From Streptomyces morookaense (GTDB lineage Bacteria > Actinomycetota > Actinomycetes > Streptomycetales > Streptomycetaceae), in NCBI RefSeq assembly GCF_013030945.1, contig NZ_JABBXF010000047.1:1-64000 (forward strand): a DNA stretch of 64,000 bases. Reading direction: 5' to 3'. The translations under genes and the position numbers were made by a program. Position 1 is the stretch's first letter. Each line of letters starts with the position of its first letter. Positions 8,560-17,315 of this stretch are shown here, piece after piece. Below the pieces are notes generated by a model. The model was not told the DNA's origin and searched no databases. It saw only the letters and a list, made by a program, of their open reading frames with translations.

Positions 8560-10050
8560 TTACGAGGCACCGCCCCCCTCGATCGTCACCGTCGACCTTC
8601 CCGGGGCGATGGCCACCCTCGCCCGCCAATGCCCGGAGGGCTCCCTCGTGTGGTCCACCGTCACCGTGACCGTGATCGACTGTCCCGGGCGGAGGACGCC
8701 GCCGGGCTGGCTCAGGCGGAGCCAGGGGGCGCTCGCCGACATGGACCAGCTCACCGGTTCGCCGCCGCTCGCGGTGAGGGTGATGAGCGTGGCCCCGCCG
8801 CTCGGCTGTGCCTCGACGGTCAGCCGGCCGGGGCCGCGGGCGGTCGTGCGGCTGTCCGGCCCGCTCACCGCGACCGAGAGGTCGGAGATCCGGTGGCCGA
8901 CCGTGTCCCGTGAGGACGCGTCCTCGTACGGCTCCTGCTCCTGTTCGTAGGGGTGTCCGCCCAGGCTGTCGGTCTCGGTGGCCGACACGGAGGCCGTGCC
9001 CTGCTCCTCGCCCCGGCACGCGGCCCACAGGGCCAGCACGGGGGCGGCGACGACGGTCGCGACGACGGTCGTCGTGACCGCCCCGCTCCGCAGCCGGCTG
9101 CGCCGCGCGGCGCGGTCCTTGGGGGCGAGGGGGAAGCCGCCGCGGTCGAAGCGCGGTGTGACCCGCTGGCGCTGCAGGCGCGGGCCGAGGGCGTGCAGCA
9201 TCGCGTCGTGCGCCGCCGTACGCGGCGCCTCCAGCACGGGCAGCGTGGCCGAGGAGGCCGCGGTGCCGGGCCACGGTTCCCCGGCGGTGGCGCGCTCGGC
9301 GGTGCGGCGGCAGTCGGCGCATTCGTCGACGTGGCGCACGAGTTCGCGCCGCAGGGGCGCGCCGAGCAGGACCTGGGCGCTCTCGGCGAAGCGGGACACG
9401 ACCGGGCAGCGGCCGGATTCGACGACGGCGAGCGCGGTGCGGGTGCGCTCGACCTCGCAGGCGGCGGTGGAGAGCAGGGTCCGGGCGGCGTCGGGGTCCA
9501 GCCGCAGCACGACGGCGACCTCGTGCGGGGAGAGCCGGTGGCGGACGGCGAGTTCGAGCGCCTCGCGCTGTTCGGCCGTGGTGCCGGCGGCCTCCGGCCA
9601 GGCGAGCAGGGCGAGTTCGGCCCGGCGCCGGGGGTCGGCGGTGCCGTCGGGGCCGCGGCCCGGGCCCGGCCCGGCGAGCCGGCGCAGGCACTCCCAGCGG
9701 GCCAGGGCGTAGAGCCAGGCGCGCTGCAGCTCCTCGTCGGCGGGGGCGCGGTCGGCGCGGCGCTCGGCGAGCGCGAGGACCTCTCCGAGGGCGGCGGTGG
9801 CGGCGTCGTGGTCGCACAGGACGGACAGGCAGTAGGTGAACAGGCCGTCCAGGTACGGCTCGTGGCGCGCCGGCGGTTCCCCGGGGGCGGTCCGCCGGCC
9901 GTCGCCGGGCAGTGACCGGCGGGGCAGGCCGTCCGGCTCGGCGGCACGGTCCGGGGCGGCGACGACCGTGGGCTGGGCCGCGCGCGGCGCACGGCGGGAG
10001 GCGCGGAGCGCGCCGGTGGCATGCGTGGGGGGCTCGGGCCTGCTCGTCAT
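8560..10050 (-). CDS. Sigma-factor-like / zinc-finger / membrane / BACON-domain fusion protein
   Basis: The 496 residues appear to be several modules. Residues 65-125 resemble sigma-70 region 2 (YLDGLFTYCLSVLCD...AWLYALARWECLRRL), and about 155-205 resemble region 4 (TTAEQREALELAVRHRLSPHEVAVVL...). An anti-sigma zinc finger follows, with His240, Cys244 and Cys247 (HVDECADC). One membrane segment lies at about 323-345. The external C-terminus, about 405-496, has the Ig-like pattern of BACON domains (APWLRLSQPGGVLRPGQSITVTV). I infer a membrane sensor that tethers or mimics a sigma factor; DNA binding is unproven. A TACCGT -10 box is seven bases before the ATG. It is divergent from radA. Confidence 0.8.
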   Translation of the reverse strand: MTSRPEPPTHATGALRASRRAPRAAQPTVVAAPDRAAEPDGLPRRSLPGDGRRTAPGEPPARHEPYLDGLFTYCLSVLCDHDAATAALGEVLALAERRADRAPADEELQRAWLYALARWECLRRLAGPGPGRGPDGTADPRRRAELALLAWPEAAGTTAEQREALELAVRHRLSPHEVAVVLRLDPDAARTLLSTAACEVERTRTALAVVESGRCPVVSRFAESAQVLLGAPLRRELVRHVDECADCRRTAERATAGEPWPGTAASSATLPVLEAPRTAAHDAMLHALGPRLQRQRVTPRFDRGGFPLAPKDRAARRSRLRSGAVTTTVVATVVAAPVLALWAACRGEEQGTASVSATETDSLGGHPYEQEQEPYEDASSRDTVGHRISDLSVAVSGPDSRTTARGPGRLTVEAQPSGGATLITLTASGGEPVSWSMSASAPWLRLSQPGGVLRPGQSITVTVTVDHTREPSGHWRARVAIAPGRSTVTIEGGGAS

Positions 10051-10057
10051 CCCGGCG

Positions 10058-10063
10058 ACGGTA
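10058..10063 (-). promoter_or_regulatory. Candidate leaderless -10 box (TACCGT)
   Basis: TACCGT lies seven bases before the ATG at 10050 on the minus strand and no SD is present, consistent with a leaderless transcript for the sigma/BACON fusion gene. Confidence 0.4.
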
Positions 10064-10304
10064 GGGCGGCCCCGCGGCCTCGTCCGCCTGGCTCACTGAG
10101 GATTACGCCGTTCAGGTGAATCGCTCCCTCGAAAGGGGACAGGAACTGTTCATTCCGTCCCGAGTTGCGTAGGTGGCGCACTCGGCGGGAGGACTCCGGC
10201 GCGCGGGGCGCGAACCACGGCACAGGCACCGCCGCGTGCCCGGCCGGCACACTCCGCGCCCGCTTCCCGGGCGCCCGCGGCACCGCGTTGTCGGTGGCCC
10301 CCGC

Positions 10305-10310
10305 TACGGT
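10305..10310 (+). promoter_or_regulatory. Candidate leaderless -10 box of radA (TACGGT)
   Basis: TACGGT lies seven bases before the radA ATG at 10318. No SD is present, so radA is probably leaderless. Confidence 0.45.
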
Positions 10311-10317
10311 GGCTCGC

Positions 10318-11766
10318 ATGGCTGCCCGTACCTCCCGCTCGTCCGCCAAGGACCGGCCCTCCTACCGCTGCACCGAGTGCGGCTGGACCACCGCCAAGTG
10401 GCTCGGCCGCTGCCCGGAGTGCCAGGCGTGGGGCACGGTCGAGGAGACCGGCGTGTCCGCCGTGCGCACGACGGCGCCCGGCCGGGTCACCTCGGCGGCG
10501 CTCCCCATCGCCCAGGTCGACGGCAGGCAGGCCACCGCCCGCGGCACGGGTGTGCCCGAGCTGGACCGGGTGCTGGGCGGCGGGCTCGTCCCCGGTGCCG
10601 TGGTGCTGCTCGCGGGCGAGCCCGGCGTCGGCAAGTCGACGCTCCTGCTGGACGTGGCCGCCCGGGCGGCCTCCGAGGAGCACCGCACGCTCTATGTGAC
10701 GGGCGAGGAGTCGGCGAGCCAGGTGCGGCTGCGCGCCGACCGCATCGGCGCCCTCTCGGACCACCTGTACCTGGCGGCCGAGACGGACCTGTCGGCGGTC
10801 CTCGGGCACCTCGACTCGGTCAAGCCCTCGCTGCTGGTCCTGGACTCGGTGCAGACGGTCGCCTCCCCGGAGATCGACGGCGCCCCGGGCGGCATGGCCC
10901 AGGTGCGCGAGGTGGCGGGCGCCCTGATCCGGGCCTCCAAGGAGCGCGGCATGGCGACGCTCCTGGTCGGCCACGTCACCAAGGACGGCGCCATCGCGGG
11001 CCCCCGCCTGCTGGAGCACCTGGTCGACGTCGTCCTGCACTTCGAGGGCGACCGGCACGCCCGCCTCCGCCTGGTGCGCGGCGTGAAGAACCGCTACGGG
11101 GCGACGGACGAGGTCGGCTGCTTCGAGCTGCACGACGAGGGCATCACGGGCCTGGCCGACCCCTCGGGCCTGTTCCTCACCCGGCGCGCCGAGCCCGTCC
11201 CCGGCACCTGCCTCACGGTCACCCTGGAAGGCCGCCGTCCGCTGGTGGCCGAGGTCCAGGCGCTGACGGTGGATTCGCAGATCCCCTCCCCGCGGCGCAC
11301 CACCTCGGGCCTGGAGACGTCCCGCGTCTCGATGATGCTCGCGGTCCTGGAGCAGCGCGGCCGGATCAGCGCGCTGGGCAAGCGCGACATCTACAGCGCG
11401 ACGGTCGGCGGCGTGAAGCTCTCCGAGCCCGCGGCCGACCTGGCCGTCGCGCTCGCGCTGGCCAGTGCGGCGAGCGACACCCCGCTGCCGAAGAACCTGG
11501 TGGCCATCGGCGAGGTGGGCCTGGCGGGCGAGGTCCGCCGGGTCACGGGCGTCCAGCGGCGGCTGGCGGAGGCGGCCCGGCTGGGATTCACGCACGCCCT
11601 GGTGCCGAGCGATCCCGGCAAGATCCCGCCGGGGATGCGGGTGCTGGAGGTGGCGGACATAGGCGATGCGCTCCGGGTGCTGCCGGGGCGCCCGCGCCGG
11701 GAGAGCCGCCGGGCGGAGAAGGCGGAGGCGGGGGCGCAGGCCCGACCGGACGAGAGCCCCCTTTAA
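10318..11766 (+). CDS. radA: DNA repair protein RadA
   Basis: RadA is a RecA-like ATPase that helps process branched recombination intermediates by branch migration. The 482 residues show the N-terminal zinc finger (Cys18, Cys21, Cys32, Cys35), Walker A GEPGVGKST near residue 98, the RadA-specific KNRYG motif near residue 255, and a C-terminal Lon-protease-like domain (KNLVAIGEVGLAGEVRRV). The upstream in-frame extension lacks family features, and the ATG at 10318 has a leaderless-type -10 box. disA follows 132 bp downstream on the same strand, an arrangement common in actinobacteria and Firmicutes, where RadA regulates DisA. Confidence 0.97.
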   Translation: MAARTSRSSAKDRPSYRCTECGWTTAKWLGRCPECQAWGTVEETGVSAVRTTAPGRVTSAALPIAQVDGRQATARGTGVPELDRVLGGGLVPGAVVLLAGEPGVGKSTLLLDVAARAASEEHRTLYVTGEESASQVRLRADRIGALSDHLYLAAETDLSAVLGHLDSVKPSLLVLDSVQTVASPEIDGAPGGMAQVREVAGALIRASKERGMATLLVGHVTKDGAIAGPRLLEHLVDVVLHFEGDRHARLRLVRGVKNRYGATDEVGCFELHDEGITGLADPSGLFLTRRAEPVPGTCLTVTLEGRRPLVAEVQALTVDSQIPSPRRTTSGLETSRVSMMLAVLEQRGRISALGKRDIYSATVGGVKLSEPAADLAVALALASAASDTPLPKNLVAIGEVGLAGEVRRVTGVQRRLAEAARLGFTHALVPSDPGKIPPGMRVLEVADIGDALRVLPGRPRRESRRAEKAEAGAQARPDESPL

Positions 11767-11898
11767 TAGGCTGGGCGCCAGTAGACTTTGCCCTGGTCCC
11801 GCCCGTACGTACACGGCATCGTTCCGACAGCGGTCCCGTCACGTACGCGACAGCAGGGCGGCCTGCGGCACCGTTGACCTTGCGACCGGAGGAGTGCA

Positions 11899-13023
11899 GT
11901 GGCAGCCAACGACCGGGCATCGGGCCCCGGCAGGGCCGGGGGTGGCTCCGGTTCCGACGGTCTGATGCGCGCCTCGCTGAGCGCCGTCGCGCCCGGCACG
12001 GCCTTGCGCGACGGCCTGGAGCGCGTCCTTCGCGGCAACACCGGCGGGCTCATCGTCCTCGGCATGGACAAGACCGTCGAGTCGATGTGCACCGGCGGAT
12101 TCGTCCTCGATGTGGAGTTCACCGCCACCCGCCTGCGCGAGCTGTGCAAGCTGGACGGTGCGCTGATCATCGACAAGGACGTCACCAAGATCGTGCGGGC
12201 CGGCGTCCAGCTCTACCCGGACGCCTCGATCCCCACCGAGGAGACCGGCACCCGGCACCGCACCGCGCAGCGGGTGTCCATCCAGTCCGGTTTCCCGGTG
12301 GTCTCGGTGAGCCAGTCGATGCGGCTGATCGCGCTGTACGTGGGCGGTGAGCGGCGCGTGCTGGAGGAGTCCGGCGCCATCCTCTCCCGCGCCAACCAGG
12401 CGCTGGCGACCCTGGAGCGGTACAAGCTCCGCCTCGACGAGGTCGCGGGCACCCTCTCCGCCCTGGAGATCGAGGACCTGGTGACCGTCCGCGACGTCAC
12501 CGCCGTCTCGCAGCGCCTGGAGATGGTGCGCCGCATCGCCACCGAGATCGCGGAGTACGTGGTCGAGCTGGGCACCGACGGCCGGCTGCTGTCGCTCCAG
12601 TTGGACGAGCTGATCGCCGGCGTCGAGCCGGAGCGCGAGCTGGTCGTGCGGGACTATGTGCCGGAGCCGACGGCGAAGCGCACCCGCACGGTCCCCGAGG
12701 CGCTCTCCGAGCTGGACTCCCTCACCCACGCCGAGCTGCTCGAACTGCCCATCGTGGCCCGGGCCCTGGGCTACAGCGGCTCGCCCGAGACGCTCGACTC
12801 CGCCGTCTCCCCGCGGGGTTACCGGCTGCTGGCGAAGGTTCCGCGGCTGCCCGGGGCCATCATCGAGCGGCTGGTGGACCATTTCGGCGGGCTGCAGAAG
12901 CTGCTGGCCGCGAGTGTGGACGACCTGCAGACGGTCGACGGCGTCGGCGAGGCCCGTGCCCGCTCGGTCCGCGAGGGTCTCTCACGCCTGGCGGAGTCCT
13001 CGATCCTGGAGCGCTACGTGTAA
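11899..13023 (+). CDS. disA: DNA-integrity-scanning diadenylate cyclase DisA
   Basis: DisA makes c-di-AMP from two ATP and scans DNA for branched structures. Of 374 residues, the N-terminal DAC domain carries the catalytic DGA (86-88) and RHR (119-121, in GTRHRTAQRVS). A helical linker follows, and a C-terminal helix-hairpin-helix (VDGVGEARARSVREGL) binds DNA. GTG start with GGAGGAG just upstream. A TTGACC at about 11872-11877 could be a -35, so it may have its own promoter besides read-through from radA. In Streptomyces c-di-AMP influences ion homeostasis, development and riboswitch-controlled wall hydrolases. Confidence 0.97.
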   Translation: MAANDRASGPGRAGGGSGSDGLMRASLSAVAPGTALRDGLERVLRGNTGGLIVLGMDKTVESMCTGGFVLDVEFTATRLRELCKLDGALIIDKDVTKIVRAGVQLYPDASIPTEETGTRHRTAQRVSIQSGFPVVSVSQSMRLIALYVGGERRVLEESGAILSRANQALATLERYKLRLDEVAGTLSALEIEDLVTVRDVTAVSQRLEMVRRIATEIAEYVVELGTDGRLLSLQLDELIAGVEPERELVVRDYVPEPTAKRTRTVPEALSELDSLTHAELLELPIVARALGYSGSPETLDSAVSPRGYRLLAKVPRLPGAIIERLVDHFGGLQKLLAASVDDLQTVDGVGEARARSVREGLSRLAESSILERYV

Positions 13024-13072
13024 CGCACAGGCAGCGGCCGTACGTAGAGGGCATACGCAGATACGCGTACGT

Positions 13073-13100
13073 GAAAGGGGCGCCGTCCGGCGCCCCTTTC
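13073..13100. terminator. Bidirectional terminator after disA
   Basis: GAAAGGGGCGCC-GTCC-GGCGCCCCTTTC is a perfect 12-bp stem with a 4-base loop. With A3 on one side and T3 on the other it can stop both disA and the convergent gene at 13102-13905. Confidence 0.85.
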
Positions 13101-13101
13101 G

Positions 13102-13905
13102 TCATTGCTCCAGCTTGAATTCCACCTTCTCGGTGACACCCGCAACCTTGACCTCCACCCGGTAGGTGCCGGGCCCGGCGGTCTGGCTGCCGGAGGGGGT
13201 CGCGCACTGCGGGGCGCTGCGCTTGCGGTCCCACTCCAGCGTGCGCTTGGTCTCGCCCGAGCCCGGGAGCTCGACGAACAGGGAGGAGGTGCCGCGCGGG
13301 CAGTCGTCGGAGGCCCAGATGTGGTCGTCGCCACCGGTGCTGGTGATCTTCAGCTGGGCGGCAGCCGCCCCGAAGTCCACCTTGCAGGCGCTGCCGCCGG
13401 TGTTCTGCACCACGACCTCGAACTTCGGCTTCTCGCCCGGCCCGTAGGAGTCCTTGACGCTGCGCACGACCAGCTTGACCGAACCGGAGGCGCAGTCCGG
13501 CAGTTTCGAGGCGGACTGCACAGCCCTGCCGTCCCCGGTCACCGCCACGCCCGGACCGCCGCCGAAGCCAGTCGCAATGCCACCGCCACCGCCGCCGCCG
13601 CGGCCCGCGGCACCGCCGCTGCCGCCCCCGGTGGCACCGCCGTCGCCGGAGTCACCGCGCCCGCCCGGCCGTTCGCTGAAGTGCGGCCCCGACGGGGTGG
13701 GCCCGGGGGTGATGGTGGTCTCGGCGGGTCCGCCCTTGCCGTCGGAGGAACCATCGGCGGAGTCCTTGGACCCCCCGCCGCCCCCGAGGGACATCAGCCA
13801 GAACACCAGCAGGACGATGAGGGCGAGCACGCCCAGCGCAGCTGCCCTCCGCCGCCAGTAGATGGAGGAGGGAAGCGGCCCGATCGGATTGCGCAGTGAT
13901 CCCAC
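13102..13905 (-). CDS. Conserved membrane-anchored extracytoplasmic protein, function unknown
   Basis: The 267-residue protein has a short basic N-terminus, one membrane anchor at about 23-43 (AALGVLALIVLLVFWLMSL), and a long Gly/Ser/Pro-rich linker containing poly-Gly runs (to about residue 130). The external C-terminal domain (about 135-267) is beta-rich with paired cysteines (LPDCASGSVKLVV, GSACKVDF, DDCPRGTS, APQCATPSG). It looks like a small Ig-like fold, but I cannot name it. GTG start with TAGAGT six bases upstream, so probably leaderless. It converges on disA; the two share a terminator. Confidence 0.8.
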   Translation of the reverse strand: MGSLRNPIGPLPSSIYWRRRAAALGVLALIVLLVFWLMSLGGGGGSKDSADGSSDGKGGPAETTITPGPTPSGPHFSERPGGRGDSGDGGATGGGSGGAAGRGGGGGGGIATGFGGGPGVAVTGDGRAVQSASKLPDCASGSVKLVVRSVKDSYGPGEKPKFEVVVQNTGGSACKVDFGAAAAQLKITSTGGDDHIWASDDCPRGTSSLFVELPGSGETKRTLEWDRKRSAPQCATPSGSQTAGPGTYRVEVKVAGVTEKVEFKLEQ

Positions 13906-13911
13906 GCGAAA

Positions 13912-13917
13912 ACTCTA
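13912..13917 (-). promoter_or_regulatory. Candidate leaderless -10 box (TAGAGT)
   Basis: TAGAGT lies six bases before the GTG at 13905 on the minus strand, a spacing typical of leaderless genes. Confidence 0.4.
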
Positions 13918-14012
13918 CGAGAGATCGGGCCGGGCACCAGCCAGTACCCGCCGTAGGAGTGCCTGCTTTTCTCATCATCTGCCCGGTAACAGAGGGCTGT
14001 TGACCATGACCG

Positions 14013-14501
14013 TCAGTGATGAACCGTCATATTCCACTCGGTCTTGTGGCCGAAGCGCTTCCCGTTGTCGATCAATCGCAGCCAGTCCGGCCGCAGTTCC
14101 CAGAGATCGGTGCGCTCCATCGCCTGCCGCAGCCGCTCCGTCTGCTCGACATAGGGATAGCGGGCGCGGTACGCGTCCCACGCGGCGGTGCGCTGCTCGC
14201 CCGCCAGGCGGCGGCAGCCGCCCCGCCCCTGAAGGCCGGTCAGGGCGGACCACTCCTGTCCGTCGCGCTGGGCGGTGAAGGCCACACGGCCGTCCCCGCC
14301 GAGCAGGGCACGGCCGTGCCGGGTGGTGACGGAGGTGACGAAGACGAGGGCCGGGCCGGCGGGGCCGTCCGCGACGGCGTAGAGGACGGCGCAGGCCTGG
14401 GGCCCGTCCTCGTCGGCGTACGCCAGGGTCATGGTCGTGTGCGCGTCCAGGGCGGCCCGGATGTCGGGCGGCAGCGGCGGACCGGAGGGATGCGGCGTCA
14501 T
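14013..14501 (-). CDS. Pyridoxamine 5'-phosphate oxidase-like flavin-binding protein
   Basis: The 162 residues form a single split-barrel domain of the PNPOx-like family: LPPDIRAALDAHTTMTLAYADEDGPQACAVLYAVAD at the start, then LVFVTSVTTRHGRALLGGDGRVAFTAQ and WSALTGLQGRGGCRRL. Such small proteins usually bind FMN, FAD or F420 and reduce or oxidise unidentified substrates. It is not the vitamin B6 enzyme itself, which is longer and has other conserved arginines. The cofactor cannot be told from sequence alone. It is transcribed alone between two small minus-strand genes. Confidence 0.82.
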   Translation of the reverse strand: MTPHPSGPPLPPDIRAALDAHTTMTLAYADEDGPQACAVLYAVADGPAGPALVFVTSVTTRHGRALLGGDGRVAFTAQRDGQEWSALTGLQGRGGCRRLAGEQRTAAWDAYRARYPYVEQTERLRQAMERTDLWELRPDWLRLIDNGKRFGHKTEWNMTVHH

Positions 14502-14577
14502 GATCCCATTCCATCACCACGGCCTCCCGCGGTCCGGCCGCGTCCGGATCGGCTGCGGTGACATCGGCTGGGTGACA

Positions 14578-14823
14578 TCAGCTGCGGTGGCAGAGGAACT
14601 TCCGGGCGCCTCCGGCCGATCCGGCCTCCACGATCGAGCTCGGGCAGCCCTCGGGGCAGACGGGCGGTGCGGCCGCGGAGTTCAGGAACCGCTCCGGCGG
14701 ATGCCGGCACGTCGAGCAGTACCAGCCCGGGGCGAGCCCGGGGACGGGTGTGACGTCCCACCACAGCGGGTTCGCGCACACCCTGCAGCAGACCACGGGC
14801 GGGGCGTCACGGCCGGTTTCCAT
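14578..14823 (-). CDS. Small cysteine-rich (zinc-ribbon-like) protein
   Basis: This 81-residue protein contains CCRVC, WYCSTC, PPVCPEGC and KFLC. The first four CxxC-type pairs would suit one or two zinc ribbons; no other domain is visible. The ATG at 14823 is the first in frame after the Cys-rich region begins; no strong SD is seen. It lies between the flavin-binding protein gene and the divergent mutY. Function unknown; a metal-binding structural or regulatory role is inferred. Confidence 0.6.
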   Translation of the reverse strand: METGRDAPPVVCCRVCANPLWWDVTPVPGLAPGWYCSTCRHPPERFLNSAAAPPVCPEGCPSSIVEAGSAGGARKFLCHRS

Positions 14824-14949
14824 GCCGTCATCGTCGCGGAACACACTTTCCGCGCGCACGGGTTGACGAGCACGGTCACCCGAACGGGAAGGCCCGCCGC
14901 ACCCGCGCGTTTCGCCCCCGCACCCGCCCGTGCCAGGATCGGGAGCGTC

Positions 14950-15855
14950 ATGACTGCCATGCCCGAAACCCCCGCCGCCGTCCCGTCCCTGCTGCACGCG
15001 CCCGTCATCGACTGGTTCGACGAGCACGCCCGCGATCTGCCGTGGCGCCGCCCGGAAGCCGGTGCGTGGGGCGTGATGGTCAGCGAGTTCATGCTCCAGC
15101 AGACGCCGGTGAACCGGGTGCTGCCGGTCTACGAGGAGTGGCTGGCCCGCTGGCCGCGGCCCGCGGCGCTGGCCGCCGAGCCGCCCGGCGAGGCGGTGCG
15201 CGCCTGGGGCCGCCTCGGTTATCCGCGGCGTGCGCTGCGGCTGCACGCCGCCGCCTCGGCCATAGCGGAGCAGCACGGCGGCGAGGTCCCGAGCGACCAC
15301 GCGCAGCTGCTGGCACTGCCGGGCGTCGGCGAGTACACGGCCGCGGCGGTGGCCTCGTTCGCGTACGGGCAGCGGCACGCGGTGCTGGACACCAACGTCC
15401 GCCGGGTCTTCGCGCGGGCCGTGAGCGGCGCCCAGTACCCGCCGAACGCCACGACGGCCGCCGAGCGCAGGCTGGCCCGGGCCCTGCTGCCGGACGAGGA
15501 GCCGGTGGCCGCCCGCTGGGCCGCGGCGACCATGGAACTGGGCGCCCTGGTGTGCACGGCGCGCACGCCCGCGTGCGGGCGCTGCCCGATCGCGGACCGC
15601 TGCGTGTGGCGGGCGGCCGGCTCCCCGGCCCACGACGGTCCGCCGCGCCGTGGCCAGACGTACGCCGGTACGGACCGGCAGGTGCGCGGCAAGCTCCTGG
15701 CCGTGCTGCGGGAGGCGGTCGCGCCCGTGCCGCAGCAGGCGCTGGACGCGGTGTGGGACGAGCCGGTGCAGCGCGCCCGGGCGCTGGACGGGCTGGTGTC
15801 CGACGGCCTGGTGGAGCCGCTTCCGGACGGCACGTACCGGCTGCCGCTGACCTGA
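14950..15855 (+). CDS. mutY: A/G-specific adenine glycosylase MutY
   Basis: MutY removes adenine paired with 8-oxoguanine, preventing G:C to T:A changes. The 301 residues have the helix-hairpin-helix/Gly-Pro-Asp core: SEFMLQQTPVNRVLPVYEEWL, LPGVGEYTAAAVASFAYG, then catalytic Asp in AVLDTNVRRVF. The C-X6-C-X2-C-X5-C iron-sulfur motif is CTARTPACGRCPIADRC. The C-terminal domain is short, so this is an actinobacterial type without a full NUDT1-like OG-recognition domain. Upstream in-frame sequence is low-complexity and not MutY-like. The gene precedes sigE by about 250 bp. Confidence 0.95.
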   Translation: MTAMPETPAAVPSLLHAPVIDWFDEHARDLPWRRPEAGAWGVMVSEFMLQQTPVNRVLPVYEEWLARWPRPAALAAEPPGEAVRAWGRLGYPRRALRLHAAASAIAEQHGGEVPSDHAQLLALPGVGEYTAAAVASFAYGQRHAVLDTNVRRVFARAVSGAQYPPNATTAAERRLARALLPDEEPVAARWAAATMELGALVCTARTPACGRCPIADRCVWRAAGSPAHDGPPRRGQTYAGTDRQVRGKLLAVLREAVAPVPQQALDAVWDEPVQRARALDGLVSDGLVEPLPDGTYRLPLT

Positions 15856-15929
15856 CGGGAATCCCGCGGGCGGTACGCCGGGACCGTTACGGAAGGCCGC
15901 CCGGGAACACAGCACGGAACCGGACAGAG

Positions 15930-16000
15930 CCGCTGTTTCCGCGTTCTTTCCCACCCCACGGGTCCCGCTGTTACACAACCTATGGATAGCTGTGCTCCAG
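15930..16000 (+). promoter_or_regulatory. Proposed sigE promoter region
   Basis: The 254 bp between mutY and sigE hold an AT-richer island, CTGTTACACAACCTATGGAT (about 15968-15987), which contains the only TA-rich -10-like sequence (TATGGAT) in the gap. In S. coelicolor sigE has one main promoter activated by phospho-CseB. I infer this is the equivalent region; the CseB site itself is not identified. Confidence 0.3.
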
Positions 16001-16109
16001 CCGACGGGCTCTCGCACATCACGCCGCAACAGCGTCTCCGTAGCGTCCTTCCCGTGCTGGAGGACCACCAGCGAGGCACGGGGACGCAAGCGGAATGGAG
16101 GCTGCGAGT

Positions 16110-16658
16110 ATGGCCAGCAGCGGCAAGGTTCTGGACTTCGAAGAGTACGTGCGCAACCGTCAGGACGCTCTCCTGCGCAGCGCCCGCCGCCTCGTCCCGG
16201 ACCCCATCGACGCGCAGGACCTCCTCCAGACCGCTCTCGTGCGCACCTACGGCCGCTGGGAAGGCATAGCGGACAAGTCGCTGGCCGACGCCTATCTGCG
16301 CCGTGTCATGATCAACACTCGGACGGAGTGGTGGCGCGCCCGCAAGATCGACGAGGTGCCCACCGAGCAGCTCCCCGACGCCAGCGTCGAGGACGGCACC
16401 GAGCAGCACGCCGACCGCGCCCTGCTGATGGACGTTCTCGGAGTCCTGGCGCCCAAGCAGCGCAGCGTGGTCGTGCTGCGACACTGGGAGCAGATGAGCA
16501 CCGAGGAGACGGCGGAGGCGCTCGGCATGTCGACCGGCACGGTCAAGAGCACGCTGCACCGGGCCCTGGCCCGGCTGCGCCAGGAGCTGGAGGCCCGGGA
16601 CCTCGACTTCCACGCCCTGGAGCGCAACGAGCGGGGGCAGGAACGGTGCGCGGCCTGA
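16110..16658 (+). CDS. sigE: ECF RNA polymerase sigma factor SigE
   Basis: SigE directs the cell-envelope stress regulon in Streptomyces. The 182-residue protein has region 2 (DALLRSARRLVPDPIDAQDLLQTALVRTYGRWE... RRVMINTRTEWWRARK) and region 4 (LAPKQRSVVVLRHWEQMSTEETAEALGMSTGTVKSTLHRALARLR). The start at 16110 has GGAGG eight bases upstream; an ATG five codons earlier lacks one. The next three genes are cseA, cseB and cseC in the known operon order. Unlike most ECF factors it has no adjacent anti-sigma gene: control is at transcription by the CseBC two-component system. Confidence 0.95.
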   Translation: MASSGKVLDFEEYVRNRQDALLRSARRLVPDPIDAQDLLQTALVRTYGRWEGIADKSLADAYLRRVMINTRTEWWRARKIDEVPTEQLPDASVEDGTEQHADRALLMDVLGVLAPKQRSVVVLRHWEQMSTEETAEALGMSTGTVKSTLHRALARLRQELEARDLDFHALERNERGQERCAA

Positions 16659-17308
16659 AAAAGGCGGCTGAGAACAAGTCGGCACTGATCACCGGTGGCG
16701 CGGTCGCAGCAATGGCCGCGGCCGCCGGTCTTCTGCTGGCCGGGTGCAGCGGCAGCAGCGAGGGTGTGCGCAAGGAGGGCCCCGCGCAGACCCAGTCCGC
16801 CGCCAAGGCGACGCGGATCCCCTCGGCGTCGGCCACTCCTGTCCAGGAGAAGGTCGACGCCGTCAAGCTGATCAAGAACGACCCCAAGGTCAGCGATCAG
16901 ATCAAGAAGAACCTCAAGCCGTGCACGAAGGACCAGTACCCGGTCGACGTGATCTACGGCAATCTCACCGGCGGCCCCCGGCCCGATGTCGTCGTCAACA
17001 TCCTGACCTGCGGTGATTCGTTCGGCGTGGGGTCGTATGTGTACCGTGCGAAGGACGAGTCCGGCGACGCCTACGAGAACGTCTTCGCCGCCGAGCAGTC
17101 ACCCGTCTATGCCGACATAGACCGCAAGGACCTTCAGATCACCAGGCAGGTCTACGCGCCGGGCGACGCGGTGTGCTGTCCTTCGGGGCAGGATGTTCTG
17201 ACGTACCAGTGGGCGAACGACGACTTCAAGGAAACGGGCCGGACGCACACCGACTACAGCAAGGTGGGCAACACCGGCAAGGTGCCGAGTACGGGAACGG
17301 AGGGCTGA
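16646..17308 (+). CDS. cseA: Lipoprotein CseA, negative modulator of the SigE system
   Basis: CseA is an extracytoplasmic lipoprotein; in S. coelicolor its loss raises sigE expression. The 220-residue protein starts at a GTG that overlaps the end of sigE by 13 bp. It has a signal peptide with lipobox LLLAGC at about residues 28-33, a Ser/Ala/Thr linker, and a C-terminal domain with paired cysteines (LKPCTKD, ILTCGDSF, AVCCPSG). Placement between sigE and cseB and the lipobox fix the identity; direct ligand or partner is not visible. Confidence 0.92.
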   Translation: MRGLKKAAENKSALITGGAVAAMAAAAGLLLAGCSGSSEGVRKEGPAQTQSAAKATRIPSASATPVQEKVDAVKLIKNDPKVSDQIKKNLKPCTKDQYPVDVIYGNLTGGPRPDVVVNILTCGDSFGVGSYVYRAKDESGDAYENVFAAEQSPVYADIDRKDLQITRQVYAPGDAVCCPSGQDVLTYQWANDDFKETGRTHTDYSKVGNTGKVPSTGTEG

Positions 17309-17315
17309 GAGCGGC

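Noticed and set aside
11763..11898. Small RNA or gene between radA and disA
   Set aside because: Only promoter-like boxes (TAGACT at 11782, TTGACC at 11872) and a ribosome site are visible; no coding frame or strong hairpin.
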